Assembly: GCA_037355855.1 (NCBI GenBank)
Contig: CM074762.1
Location: 4,588,001-4,652,000 of the forward strand
Length of the DNA stretch: 64,000 bases
Origin: Pseudo-nitzschia pungens
Taxonomy: Eukaryota > Bacillariophyta > Bacillariophyceae > Bacillariales > Bacillariaceae
Direction: 5' to 3'
Within the stretch, counting starts at the first letter, position 1. Each line of letters starts with the position of its first letter. The notes under the pieces are model-generated. The model saw only the letters and a list, made by a program, of their open reading frames with translations, did no database searches and had not been told where the DNA came from. The translations under genes and the position numbers were made by a program. Shown here piece after piece: positions 21,048 to 33,639 of the stretch.

Positions 21048-23062
21048 GGTGACGTTTTGTTTTTCTCTTCTTTCCTAAGTTGTGAGTCCTCCTTTGAAGG
21101 CGGCGTTTGTACCGAGGAATACGGATGTCACGATGACTAGTAGTCGTGGCCAGCATTCCTTGTCGCAACGTAGCCAACTGGAAGGGAGAAAGATGATGAG
21201 AAGTCTCGCCGCGTAAACTAGCACGTTATGATTTACCGGAATACTTTTTTTTTCCTCTAACAACCATTCGTTTCGAAAACGTCTGGGCGTCACCCGATAC
21301 ACAATAGTAGTCAACATGGGTATAGGACATATGATAAGAAAAACTAAAGATTCATTGTCGAATCTTCGATCGTAATACGATTCGTAATCTTACTAGTGCT
21401 AGCGATATCGGTATGTGTAATTACGTGAACATAATGGTACGGTACGGTAAAAACATAATAATAATAATCTGATACTAGTACTACGCATGAACTAAGCAGA
21501 AGCACTACCGTACTACTATGAACAAGCTACGGAAGAAGGAGTAATTAGCAATCAGTGTCAAAATTTGACACTGACTTCGAGGAAAATAGTAATGATCATA
21601 ATACTCACGAATGAATCTGTGAGCTCTTTAGCTGTAGTTTTGACCTTCTTCTTGCAGTTGGAACTTTACAGCTATGATAGGTCCGTGAGATCTCTGGTAG
21701 TAGTAGTGATAGTATCACCATCTGCATTTTCATGGAGATTACTGAAAGAAGCAGAGACGAAGGCTTGTTGCCCTGCGTTAGAGCCCTCATCTGTGTAAGG
21801 ATATACTACTAGTAGTAGTTAGTGATTATTGCCTTGTCATGAGGATGTTGTTGCAAGCCTTCTCCACTTGGTTTGCCCATTGTCACAACAATACAGACAG
21901 CAGCTTACAAAGTATCATTTCATGAGATGGTACTGCTGTGCTGATGCATTGAGATTTTTTGCTGCGTTCAGAAAAGAGCTTCTTTGGTATGCAGAAAATC
22001 TTCCAATCCTCCATTGAAAGGAGGGCTTTGACACTGCTGTTGTATACTGTTGGGATACTCTCTCCATTCTTGTTGTAGATAATGAGGGTAACAAGCTTTT
22101 GTTTCAAGCTGTCAAAGGACGCTTTTACTAGTGGGAGATAGGTGGTTCCCTGTATATGCCTGTTATGCTGATTATATTTGGGGTATTGATGTATATTTTT
22201 CTACAGTACTAAGTGCTGCAGAAATTACTGTCTCAAAAAACAGGACCACAAAATCAATATACATGGAATTATGATGGATTCATACTTTAGCAGGTGTGAA
22301 GAGACCTTATTTTGCAGTTGACAGTTGTTTATTAATCAGTCCCTCCCAAAGTACTTGAACACTGGCCACCTTGGATGCAAAAAAATGGGTTCATGGGTAA
22401 AGATTGTTTGTGCTCTAATTGGAAACTGATGGTTGTTGCCCCAAACCTTGCTTGGTTCCAAACAACACCCATCAAGTGGCAACACCATCAAGTGGCAAGA
22501 CCATCCAAATACCTTTCAGTGCACCAAGGAATGTTTCAAGGTAACAGAGGTACAAGAAAGAACCAAGCTCTGATGTTCAACCCCAGAAATTTTTCAACAC
22601 CAGCAGTAGTAATGACAGGAGGCATAAAATCCAGAACTTTCTGGGGACTGAATAGGGAGGGTGTCAAAGGGGATCTACCACACAACTGATAGAAATTTCT
22701 GATTCAATTGATGCACTTATATACAGAAGGTTCATGAGACTTGGCTCTGAACACATATCAGAAATTGAATTGATTTCAACACTTGTTGTGAGCATCATTG
22801 CTGCTCCATATGCTTTTTCTTGATTGTTCAAGCAAAAATTGTGGTAGCCAAGGATTCATATTTGGGAAAATTTAACCATTTCAAACGTGAAGACAAACCA
22901 AGACAGTAAATGGAGTGTGACAGTTTCTTTGTTCCATAGATGTACAAATCAATATTACTAGCTAGTACGTTCTGGATGATAGTTTTCAGCAATTCTGCTC
23001 TAGAGTTTTATCACCCAAAAGAGTGACTGAAATTGCTATAATAGTAAAGGGCACAAGTTTGT
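21048..23062. other. Intergenic DNA upstream of EF2, AT-rich, no gene recognised
   Basis: The part near EF2 (21360-21500) carries the words CGTAATCTTAC and GTACGGTACGGTAAA and could hold the EF2 promoter. A near-palindrome AGTGTCAAAATTTGACACT lies at 21553-21571. Short CTACTACTAGTAGTAG runs occur at 21800. An open frame of 104 codons at 22375-22689 has no recognisable features. The rest looks like decayed non-coding DNA. Confidence 0.4.
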
Positions 23063-24506
23063 TTAAATTCCCAAGACATTTGGGACAACAACCATGAACA
23101 CAGTTTGCCAGATAGCCTGGATGCCTCTGGGGGTAACACCACGGAACAAACCGGGAATTCCGTTTTCATCACTGATTTCCTTCCAGTAGTATCCAAAAGA
23201 TTGACTGTCTTTTCCCATACTTACATCCCGGTGCATGTAAACACGGATTGTTTCAATAGGAGTGTTCCAACAACTTCCAAGACCTCCAACAACACCAGAA
23301 CCAATCTCACCGAGAAGTCCGAACTTCGACATTTTCAGGTTGGTGCGAGCGATCTCGGTGAACAACGAGCGTGACGACCAGTTCGAGGCCTGTCTTAAAC
23401 ACATAGGACCTCCACCGTAGAAAAGGCCTCTCAGACCCTTTTCTTTCACGATTCGTCTAGCAACGGTCCACGCGTTGTCGTTTTCGTATCCTTTCTTTCC
23501 CTGGTTCACGTTGAGACTCGTGAAGATCATTCCTGCTGGCGTCATGACGATTGCTTGTGCAACACCACCAACAGTTCCACCTGCAAGGGCAGCCAAATTC
23601 TTACCTCCTCCCATCGCAAGAACTTGTTTCTTGGCGGCAGTCGATCCGAGAATGAAAAATGCTCCCAACAGAGCTCCCTCAACAGTACGCGAAGGAGTTC
23701 CTGGAGAGAATTCAGCAAACGAGGGACGTTGAAAACTATCAGAAAACATAATCATTTTTTTGTGTAGCGAATAGCAGATCTTTGTCTCGAAATACGCGCG
23801 CACAGCTAATATCCAGAGAAGAACGTACCCGACCACAAGCTCCAGAAGCTTCCTTCATTCACGATATTGCTGTAGGCTTGACACATGTTGCTAGAAACAG
23901 GGTAAAAAATAGAGTTGCGGGGTCGAGGAAGAATGAGATCTCCGGAAAGATGACAACAGGAATCAATAGGTGAATTCGACGTGAAAGGTGTCGGCTACAT
24001 ACTCTTTGGTAACAGTAACCCGGCATTTGATCGATTCGAGAGGTGTTCCACCAGTCAAGTCTGAAAGAATTCGAAGGAAGGCTCCTCGAATCAAATTCTT
24101 GGTAAGCTGCACGTAGTTCGATCCGATGAGACATTCAATAGGGTTAGATTGCGCTGACGAAAATGAAACATGACACCTCATGTGTGAAAGATCGCATCCA
24201 ATCCGGCGGAATGAGGAACCATGTTCCAGAAAATACGGCACTGATAGATTCCATCCAAGTCACACGTACCGAACAGTCTTCTACTTTCTTGTAGTCGTTA
24301 TTAAGATCTTCGTCAAGCATATTTGGCGCCAATTGGCTGCGTCTGCTGAAGTGTTCTCTTGACATAAAAGCATGTCGGCGGCTGTTTGAGTATGGACCGG
24401 AAGTAAGGCTCACTGTGGTGGCTTGGCACTGTCCAACGAAGGCAACAAAGCATATCACCACTGCTGCGGTAATAGAAAGGCGGGTAGAGCGAACCAGAGG
24501 TGACAT
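23063..24506 (-). CDS. Mitochondrial carrier family (SLC25-like) protein with N-terminal hydrophobic leader
   Basis: Four exons fit: 24506 to about 24266, about 24153 to 24003, 23869-23829 and 23700-23063, giving about 356 residues. The 23869-23829 exon supplies NIVNEGSFWSLWS, and its join to the last exon makes LWSGTPSRTVEG. Carrier signatures are PLESIK in repeat 1 and PIETIR in repeat 3; repeat 2 has a degenerate TPAGMIF. The KEKGLRGLFYGGG and GIPGLFRGVTPRG segments are typical of carrier repeats. Such proteins exchange metabolites across inner mitochondrial or other organelle membranes; the substrate cannot be read from this sequence. The first exon encodes a signal-peptide-like leader (SITAAVVICFVAFVG) and a Ser/Arg-rich linker, unusual for mitochondrial carriers, so a plastid or endomembrane location is possible. 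The exon 1/2 boundary is the least certain part. Confidence 0.75.
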
Positions 24507-25683
24507 GATGAAGTCTATTGCTGCAGTTACAAGTACTACCGATCAACGAGCTCTTAAATTCCAACAAAAAGTTGTCTTCGTCGTTGGTTCAAGTTTTGTG
24601 AGGAAATAATAATAATAATGTGCGGTCAAAAGATGCGGTGAGAGCAGATATTACATCGTGATGTTGTACCTACCGGTAGTACACGAACCCTTTTGGAGGT
24701 TGAGGGGAATAAGACACCAAAATTCAGAGATCACAATAAATTGCCGTACGAACCGTAGGTATGAATCAATCGGTAGAAGGTTCGGGAACAAAACATAAGG
24801 AAGCAAGAACTACCGTAGCGGTTGACCCATGCCAAGAACGAGACTTGCAACATGTAAACTTTCTGTAATTTCTTGATTGCGTGCTGCAATAAGATTACTC
24901 ATAACTTTGCTGACATCATCAATAATAAAAATTGCATGTTACTTCCAGCACTTTTCCTCCCATACGGTAAGGTTACCGGTAAGATGAATTAACCTTACCT
25001 CCTAACAATACAATTACGAGTAAGCCTTACGAAGTAAAATAATACGGTACTACGGTAATCTTACGTAGTAATAATATTACGTAGTATTTCGTACGAGTAA
25101 TTAAGGTTTACGTACTGGTAGAGCTAGTCGTAATTACCTTACGTATGTGCGTGGAAGGAGTCAGTCTAGTCGAATAGCAATTTCTGAGATGCAAAACACT
25201 AATCTTACGGGAAGGTTAACCTTACGAAGTAAAAGTAAGTTACAAGTAACCTTACGGTAATAAGGTTTACGAGTAAGGTTTTACTTCTGTTTTTTGTAAT
25301 GTTTTGCCAGGTTGTTGGGGTGTCACCACAGATTTGGGGGTCCCCTATCCTGATGAAAAACTACGTACGGTAACTTATCGCACCTGTCGCATCAGAGGTC
25401 GGGGGGAGTCCAGAATTTTGAGGCAAACCATTCGATCGATACACTCCGATCGACAAACACTAAATTCGTTGAAATAACAATAATAATACAATTGCTTTCT
25501 GCATAAAGGCCTCTTTGGTTTCCAACCACCAACGTCGAGCGAGAAGTGATTCCTGTCGCTCCCACGCTATACGACAAAAACGAAAAGAACGTAGACGTAC
25601 ACTCTATTCCAAATGCACCGAAGAAGTAACATTTCTCGTCTGTATCCCAAATAAATCAGTTCCGAAGCATTCCTCAAATCGGC
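24507..25683. promoter_or_regulatory. Divergent intergenic region, very dense in GTAAGGTTAC/TTACGGTAA words
   Basis: This separates two divergent genes. From about 24960 to 25380 the sequence is almost built from short words such as GGTAAGGTTACCGGTAAG, CCTTACGAAGTAAA, TACGGTAATCTTACG and AACCTTACGGTAA, on both strands. A second small group lies at 24660-24830. No gene is visible. A promoter function is inferred from position; the words also resemble splice donors, so a chance AT-rich bias cannot be excluded. Confidence 0.45.
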
Positions 25684-28600
25684 ATGAAAAAAGTGAAGGC
25701 GAAAACGGCTGCTCAGAAGCGCCGAACGAAAGCGAGAATAAAGGGCAGGAAAGAGGAGCAGAAAAGGGAAAACTGGGTCGAAGACTGTCTCGATTGGGTA
25801 AAAGCTGACTTTTATAAATGCCATAATTTTGAGCAGCAACCTGGACTTGATGACGACGAAGCCTCGCGCTCAGACTCTGATGTCGACCATTTTCCCGATG
25901 ATGCCGATTCACAAGACGCTTTGAACACAGAAGACTGCAGTGGAAATAGTGAGGAAAAGCCGCACAACAGTGTGTCAATTATAAGTTGGAATATACTTGC
26001 TGATTCGTACTGCAGTCGATCATCTCACAAGAATTTACCATCAAAATTCCAGAGTCGTGTCTTTAATAGGAATCAACGCCAGCATCATGTTCGTCAAATA
26101 TTACGCCTTTTTGAGTCGAAGATGTCGCCTGACCTGGTTGCTTTGCAGGAAGTTGATCCTCCTCTGCAAGGTATGAGTGTTGAGTGTCGAACTTGTTGGC
26201 AACTGTCGGTGGTCGTAGTGGAACAGCAAAATTTTTTCCTTGATAAAAGTGGATTCAAATTTCACTCTTTCCTCACGTTGTGTGCGTGGTTTGTCAAATT
26301 TTCGATTTCGAATCAATATTTGTCGGATAGTGGCCAAATGTATGAAGTCGCTGGGATACGGCGTTGTGGAAACAGAAGCCTCGCCTGATGGAAGAAATGG
26401 TCGCGTTGATTCCTGTGGCTTGTATTTCCGAGAAGAGAGTTGGAAATGCTTGAATCACCGAACAATATTTTTAGACGACTTGGCGATTCTTCGATCATCA
26501 TCGTCCTCAGAGAAAGATCCCGAGGACAACCCAGACAAGATGAGGGCCGACGGAAAAAGCTCCGACACCAATAGCGGAAGTCTGAGAGGACTTGAACGAA
26601 GCTTCGTAAGGAAGAACGTCTCTCTTTTGGCGACACTGGAACACAAGCACACTAAGCGACAGATGGTTGTCGTTGTATCTCATTTGTTTTGGAATCCCGC
26701 TTATGAATATGTAAAAGTACGTAAAACGAATATCTATGGAATGTTACCATCACAAGGGCCCAGTCAAATTTTGAAAATCAGTTGATTGATTCTAACGTAA
26801 CATGTACACAGTTATGTCAAGCGCATTACGTGGCAAAATGCGCAAGTGCTTTCTGCAAGGAAAACAACATCGATTTTATGGTGTGGGCAGGCGATTTCAA
26901 CTCGCAACCTAATGGGATTGTTCATCAGTATCTTACGAGAGGTGTTGTCAATGCGAAGAAAGCAGCACCGTGGTATACGCTTTCAAGCAAAAACACCACT
27001 GCTAACGTAGAACTCAGTTCTCAAAAATTGCATCGACTAACAATATCCGATGAAGCGATTGACACTGCCACCGAATCAAAACAAAAGTCTTCTCCAAATG
27101 TAAAATACTTGTTGGATTACACGCTTAATAAGTTCTGCCGCTGGCTTCGAATTCTTGGCCTTGATGCGGCTCTTGAGACAGAAGAAGAAGAGATAGAAAG
27201 AACAAAGAACGGAAACATGTAAGTTGGGAATGAATTTGCATCAATATTGATAGCGTCGGAAAATAAATAATGGAAGTATTTTTCTGACCTTTTCATCTTT
27301 GTAACAAACTGCAGGACCATTTTTAAACGATGTAAAGAAGAAGGACGATCTCTCGTGACCACTGCCTCGAAATTGTTGCACCGAAAAGATTGCCCTCCTG
27401 GAACTTACTTATTGGATACAAAGAGTCTCCGACATCTTGAATCTGCTATTGTACACTTACTGAAATCTCACGGCGTCAGACTTGAACCCGAGAAAATGCT
27501 TTCTAGGTGCGTTGTTTGCAATGGTTCGATAGAACCTGTTTTTGATGAAGATCGAAGACAGCAGATCTTTAAAACGTATAAAGCTCCTGAGGAGGTAAAT
27601 ATTGAGGGGATGGATGTCTACCAATGCAACAGCTGTTCTCAAGGTTACTGGTGGTCTGAAAAGCCAACTAGCTCTGCTTCTCGAGTCAAGGCTCGGGCGA
27701 GCAGGCTGTTGGAGTTGTGTATACGTGGAAGAGTTCCCATTGACGGAGGTCTTGGATATTTTGACCACATTGATGTTGAAAAAGTAATGAAAAGAAACAC
27801 AAAAAATGAAGATAGTGTCTTCCATGGCGATCAATTGGATGTTATACAGTGGCTTCAAACAGAAGACCTGAGGAACCCGTTGCCACAATTGTCTAGCGCT
27901 TATGCTTTCAAAGGGACCGAAACGGAATCTCTACCCTTCACGAACGTTACGCATGACTTTGTCGGTCATCTAGACTATATCTTGTTTCAACCTCGAAGTA
28001 TGGAAGTTACGGAACTATTATATGTCCCAAGAAAATTCGACGATCTAAATAACTTAAATATCAGCAACGGTCACCTCCTTCCAAGTTGCGATTGGCCATC
28101 GGATCATTTGGCAATAGGCTGTCGACTTTCTTTCGGACCCTTTCAACAAAATGTTGACAAAAGATGCGATCCCAAAGATCCAAAAGAAGACCTTGCAATT
28201 GAAATAGCAGGGCCACCCCTTAATGATCACCACAATGATGACCGCGACCGCCAGCATCATGGTCGCCGTGATGAGCATCGTGAAGACTTTTCGGAAAGTG
28301 TAATATCACACGGTGATAATGAAAATAAGCACCATTTTTTCGCTAGGTGTGAAATACCAAACCACCAAAAACATCATCAGGAACACCATCAGGAACACCA
28401 TCAGGAACACCATCAGGAACATCATCACGAACATCATCACGAACATCATCACGAACATCATCACGAACATCATCACGAACGTCATCACGAACATCATCAC
28501 GAACATCATCACGAACATCATCACGAACATCATCACGATCACAACCACGATCACAACCACGATCACAACCACGATCACAACCACGATCACAACCACGATC

Positions 28601-29082
28601 ACAACCACGATCACCATCATGATCACCATCATGATCACCATCATGATCACCATCATGATCACCATCACAGTTCTGCTGAATCTGAGGCGACTCACTATCA
28701 CCACGACCACGACCACGGCCATGACAACCATAACAATTCTTCTGAATCCTCAAGACCTGACACATTGCTGTCACGAAACGGAGAGAGATGCACTTTTTTT
28801 GAAGGTCGAAAACCAGGTCATATTCCATTTCCACCAGGGCCGCCGTCAGATGTTCCGTGGTGTAGCTTCATTGACAATAAAGAGAATCATCCATTATCGC
28901 AAGAGGGATCCACAACAGTCGTTCCTTCGACATTACAAAATGGACAGTTGTGCCCGTTGACTGGAGCCATATGCTTATGTTACGGTATGGGCTGTCTTCC
29001 CAAGGTACCGTCACTGTTTGAGATGGCCGAGCTAAGACGTCAGCACAGGCTCAAACTCCAAAATGCCAAATCCTCCTCTTGA
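25684..29082 (+). CDS. EEP (CCR4/ANGEL-type) nuclease with a Mut7-C RNase domain nested inside it and a His-rich C-terminus
   Basis: Four exons fit: 25684-26170, 26331-26716, 26812-27218 and 27315-29082, about 1015 residues. After a basic start the EEP fold begins with SWNILADSYC (about 98) and LQEVD (about 155), then VVVSHLFWNP joined over an intron to QAHY, and AGDFNSQP (about 316). Before the EEP fold closes, a Mut7-C segment appears at about 387-570: VKYLLDYTLNKFCRWLRILG, then a zinc ribbon SRCVVCNGSIEPV...YQCNSC. The EEP fold then resumes with HLDYILF (about 640) and WPSDHLAIG (about 690). All expected EEP catalytic residues are present (N, E, D-x-N, D, SDH). In Mut7-C the first Asp (LLD) is kept, but the usual LLTRD segment reads LVTTAS. 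A His-rich repeat (about 774-873) and a Cys-containing tail follow. EEP proteins of this type are deadenylases or phosphodiesterases; the combined role is unknown. Confidence 0.88.
28372..28668 (+). repeat. Coding 12-bp tandem repeats giving a His-rich tract
   Basis: Four consecutive homogenised blocks of 12-bp units lie in frame inside the EEP/Mut7-C gene: CATCAGGAACAC (about 4 copies), CATCACGAACAT (about 10, one variant), GATCACAACCAC (about 6) and GATCACCATCAT (about 5). They encode HQEH, HHEH, DHNH and DHHH. Frames on the other strand and in shifted phase also stay open because of the repeat, not because they are genes. Metal binding is a plausible but unproven role. Confidence 0.9.
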
Positions 29083-30998
<1,916 letters not shown>

Positions 30999-31406
30999 TA
31001 CTGTCCAGGTCGAGTGAACGTGGAAAGGTAGAAGAAGGAAACCATGGTTTGACTGAGATGAATTCTACAACTTGGGATGCGTCAAAACTTCGAAGGCAAT
31101 ACGTAATCGACCTTGGGAAAATTGATGCAGTAAATTCGAAATGATTCAAAAAGAAGAACAATAGGTCGGTTAATCATAAACGGTTTAAAAGTCTTGAACG
31201 ACAGAGAGGAATGCTTTCACAAACTGTCTTGCGCTTCTACAAATTCATCATAGACGGCATGGTAACTCAACCCACGGCTTTCGGGTACTACGAACTCTTT
31301 TTATTTCCGTATTTCATTCAATCGTTATTTTGCTCTTAGTGAAATGGAATTAAGTAATGCTTTGTCCCTACACTTGCGTAAACTATCAGTCAGATTTTGA
31401 CCTATT
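30999..31406. other. Convergent 3' regions of DnaJ and RPN11
   Basis: About 400 bp with no gene; it must contain both 3' untranslated regions. No clear polyadenylation signal is distinguishable. Confidence 0.4.
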
Positions 31407-32345
31407 CTAGAATACCACAGTATCCAACATTGTTCCTAAGCATTGGATGATGTTTGAACTCATTAGATCCGTCACGGAAGCCTCAAGGTGTCTCTTTGGG
31501 TCAATCTTTCCCACATTGTCAACTAAGATTTCTTCTGAGGTTTTCCCTTCTTCTTGTTTGACACGTTCATTGTAATCCGTGGTAAGTTTTAGCATTTTCT
31601 CAACAAGGTCTTGGTTCGACTGTTGATGATCTTCAAATTTTTCAAGGGAAAGACCGCTTGTCCAATTGCGTTTGTGTAAGTTCATCAGCATTTGTTCCTC
31701 GAGTTCGTTCTTGCGATAGTCAATCACAATTGAATAGTAGTGGCGGTTTAGACCGTGTATGAGAGCTTGAATAGATGGCTTCTGGAGATGACCAATGTTA
31801 CTTGTTGTCTGACGCGGTTCCTGTCCGAGCATCATAAGCTGCGGATTGATCAGGCGGAAGCAATCAATAACGACCTTTCCCTTTACGGATTGAATTGGAT
31901 CCACCACCAATGCTACAGCACGGCTATTCAAAGCTTCAAAGGAGGACTGGGTATTGATGTCAGTCGATGATAACCAGCACCCAAATCCAGGATGCGAGTG
32001 GTACCAACCGACAACCATTTCAGGCCTCCCCGTTTGCTTCAACATATCTAACATCTTTGTTTGAAATACAGGATCCACTGCCTCGACGCTCACGGATGTT
32101 CCCGATTGAGGCATTGCAAAAACATCGACGCAATTGATTGTGTAATCATCAACAAATTGACCCAACATAAGACCCATAACTTCCATCGGAACCCCAGCTC
32201 TTCCATGTTTCAGCATTTTAAGCAGCGCAAGAGAAGAGACGTGAACTTTTTCGGCGCAATCGGGAGTCGGCGAATCCGCACCAGCGCCGGCTCCAAGGCC
32301 GCCAGCTCCAGGCATACCTCGCATGAGTTGATGCAATCTTTCCAT
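31407..32345 (-). CDS. RPN11: 26S proteasome regulatory subunit RPN11 (PSMD14), JAMM deubiquitinase
   Basis: The start [13 protein letters not shown] is the usual RPN11 N-terminus and gives 312 residues, matching the 310 or so of the family; an in-frame ATG 33 bp upstream would add 11 non-conserved residues. The MPN+ domain has EVMGLMLG and the zinc-binding JAMM motif [14 protein letters not shown] near residue 115, with the conserved upstream Glu (MEVMGL). It ends [14 protein letters not shown]11 removes ubiquitin chains from substrates at the proteasome lid, coupled to degradation. Conservation is very high, so the call is secure. The gene converges with the DnaJ gene. Confidence 0.97.
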   Translation of the reverse strand: MERLHQLMRGMPGAGGLGAGAGADSPTPDCAEKVHVSSLALLKMLKHGRAGVPMEVMGLMLGQFVDDYTINCVDVFAMPQSGTSVSVEAVDPVFQTKMLDMLKQTGRPEMVVGWYHSHPGFGCWLSSTDINTQSSFEALNSRAVALVVDPIQSVKGKVVIDCFRLINPQLMMLGQEPRQTTSNIGHLQKPSIQALIHGLNRHYYSIVIDYRKNELEEQMLMNLHKRNWTSGLSLEKFEDHQQSNQDLVEKMLKLTTDYNERVKQEEGKTSEEILVDNVGKIDPKRHLEASVTDLMSSNIIQCLGTMLDTVVF

Positions 32346-33213
32346 GTTGAAGGGTGGTACAATTCCAATGCAATCCAATAGTCTTTCGTTATATGTATGA
32401 ACAAATATTCTGTACAGTTCCTTTCAGCATCACTGTAGGCGGTGATCAAGGCGGTCAACTCACCAAAATGCAACAGTTAGGAGTGCAAGTAAGACTTACG
32501 GTAGCATTTTAACTGTAGAAGTAAATCTTACTCATGCTCGATCTCGGGACAACTCTTCCGTCCGGTACGTCAAGCGGCTACTGGCCTTCCAGTAGTGGTC
32601 CTCCTTCGAATCGCGTCGACTGTGATCGATTTGTTTTGCGATCTGGATCATCATCTTTTGATAGGAAACTTTAACCTTAATCGTCATTTTACAGTAATAC
32701 TTCGATGAAAAGAGTTGGAAGGAGAAAAATTTGATGTTACCGTATCAATCACCGTTTTCAATTTTCAATAAGAGATTATCTATAAGAAACACTAGTCGAG
32801 ACCAACGTCCTTTATTTTCCCCACGCAGTCTAACGGCAACGTTACTATTATAAGACTACGTAAAGTCACTGCGTAGGACTAATTCTAACCAATCAAAATG
32901 AACCATACATACATACGCCCGTGTGAACCACAGCGACCGAAAACAACCAAAGCGACCGCTGTGGTTCACAAAAAAAAGACCAAAAACACGAAAACAACAA
33001 CAACGAAAACAACAACGAAAACAACGCCAACGAGCCGCCTAGTAGTACTGCTGTAATGTAAAGAAATAATTAATCGTAATCGCAATGGTAAATGTAGTAA
33101 ATGTAATCGTAATCGTTGTCATCGTTGCTGTCGTCGTCTAACTCAAGCGAAAGGACTTAGCCTTTCGGACGTGATTTGCAAGGGCGGAAACTGACTTTGT
33201 CTTTGTCTTCATT
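32346..33213. promoter_or_regulatory. Upstream region of RPN11
   Basis: Words AGTAAGACTTACGGTAGC and GTAAATCTTACTC lie at 32480-32530, about 140-190 bp upstream of the RPN11 start, again matching the word class seen before other host genes. At 32970-33030 there is an AC/GAAAACAAC-rich simple stretch. A GTGAGT near 32464 (minus strand) could start a leader intron, but this is unproven. No gene is seen. Confidence 0.35.
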
Positions 33214-33571
33214 CACTCGTCCCCTTCTTCCAGTATTGCTTCTACAGGAACTCCAGCTGCAATTCTCCTCTTCACGAATTCAACAATACCTTCGCTGGAC
33301 TCAAATGTTTTCTCCACTGACGGCCGTCTTTTTCGAGATCTTCGATCCCGCCAGGGAAGTTCTCATCTTTGAACGTGCCAAGCCCATACCACTCGTTCCA
33401 CATCGACGAGACCGTTGTATGGTTTCGAAACAACGTTTTGGTTGCCACGTTTGTACTAGTGGGAGCTGCGTTGGGTGTTGCTGGCGCCGTCCGTCCTTGT
33501 AATGGTAGTACTGGTGTTGCTTGCATTGCAACTGCTAGTGGCAGCGGTCGCCACGTAGTCACATTCTGCAT
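33214..33571 (-). pseudogene. GCR1_C-like DNA-binding domain fragment, frameshifted
   Basis: The minus frame from the ATG at 33571 contains TKTLFRNHTTVSSMWNEWYG, a Gly-Gly-Ile-Glu-Asp-Leu-Glu segment and QWRKHLSPA. This fits the GCR1_C pattern (TV..LW.EW...L.....WR). The frame then stops at 33272, but a shifted frame continues EGIVEFVKRRIAAGVPVEAI to a stop at 33214, which matches the expected FxxRR helix. So the domain is interrupted by a frameshift near 33290 or by an unrecognised splice. GCR1_C domains occur in yeast Gcr1 and in Crypton-type mobile elements. The minus-strand DNA upstream is the long minisatellite that follows. Family assignment is from pattern memory only. Confidence 0.5.
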
Positions 33572-33639
33572 GAAGCACGCAAGTTGGTTGTTTACGGTGT
33601 GTAGCAGTTGTTGTCTGAATAAAGATCGGGATCATTGTG

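Noticed and set aside
22375..22689. 104-codon plus frame in the EF2-carrier intergenic region
   Set aside because: No motif, no splice-linked neighbours and a short direct repeat inside; not enough support for a gene.
28306..28960. Frames of 141-215 codons overlapping the His-rich tract
   Set aside because: They arise from the 12-bp repeats and overlap a well-supported gene.
32210..32473. N-terminal extension or extra exon of RPN11
   Set aside because: The family start MERL is at 32345 and the upstream residues are not conserved; at most a leader intron.
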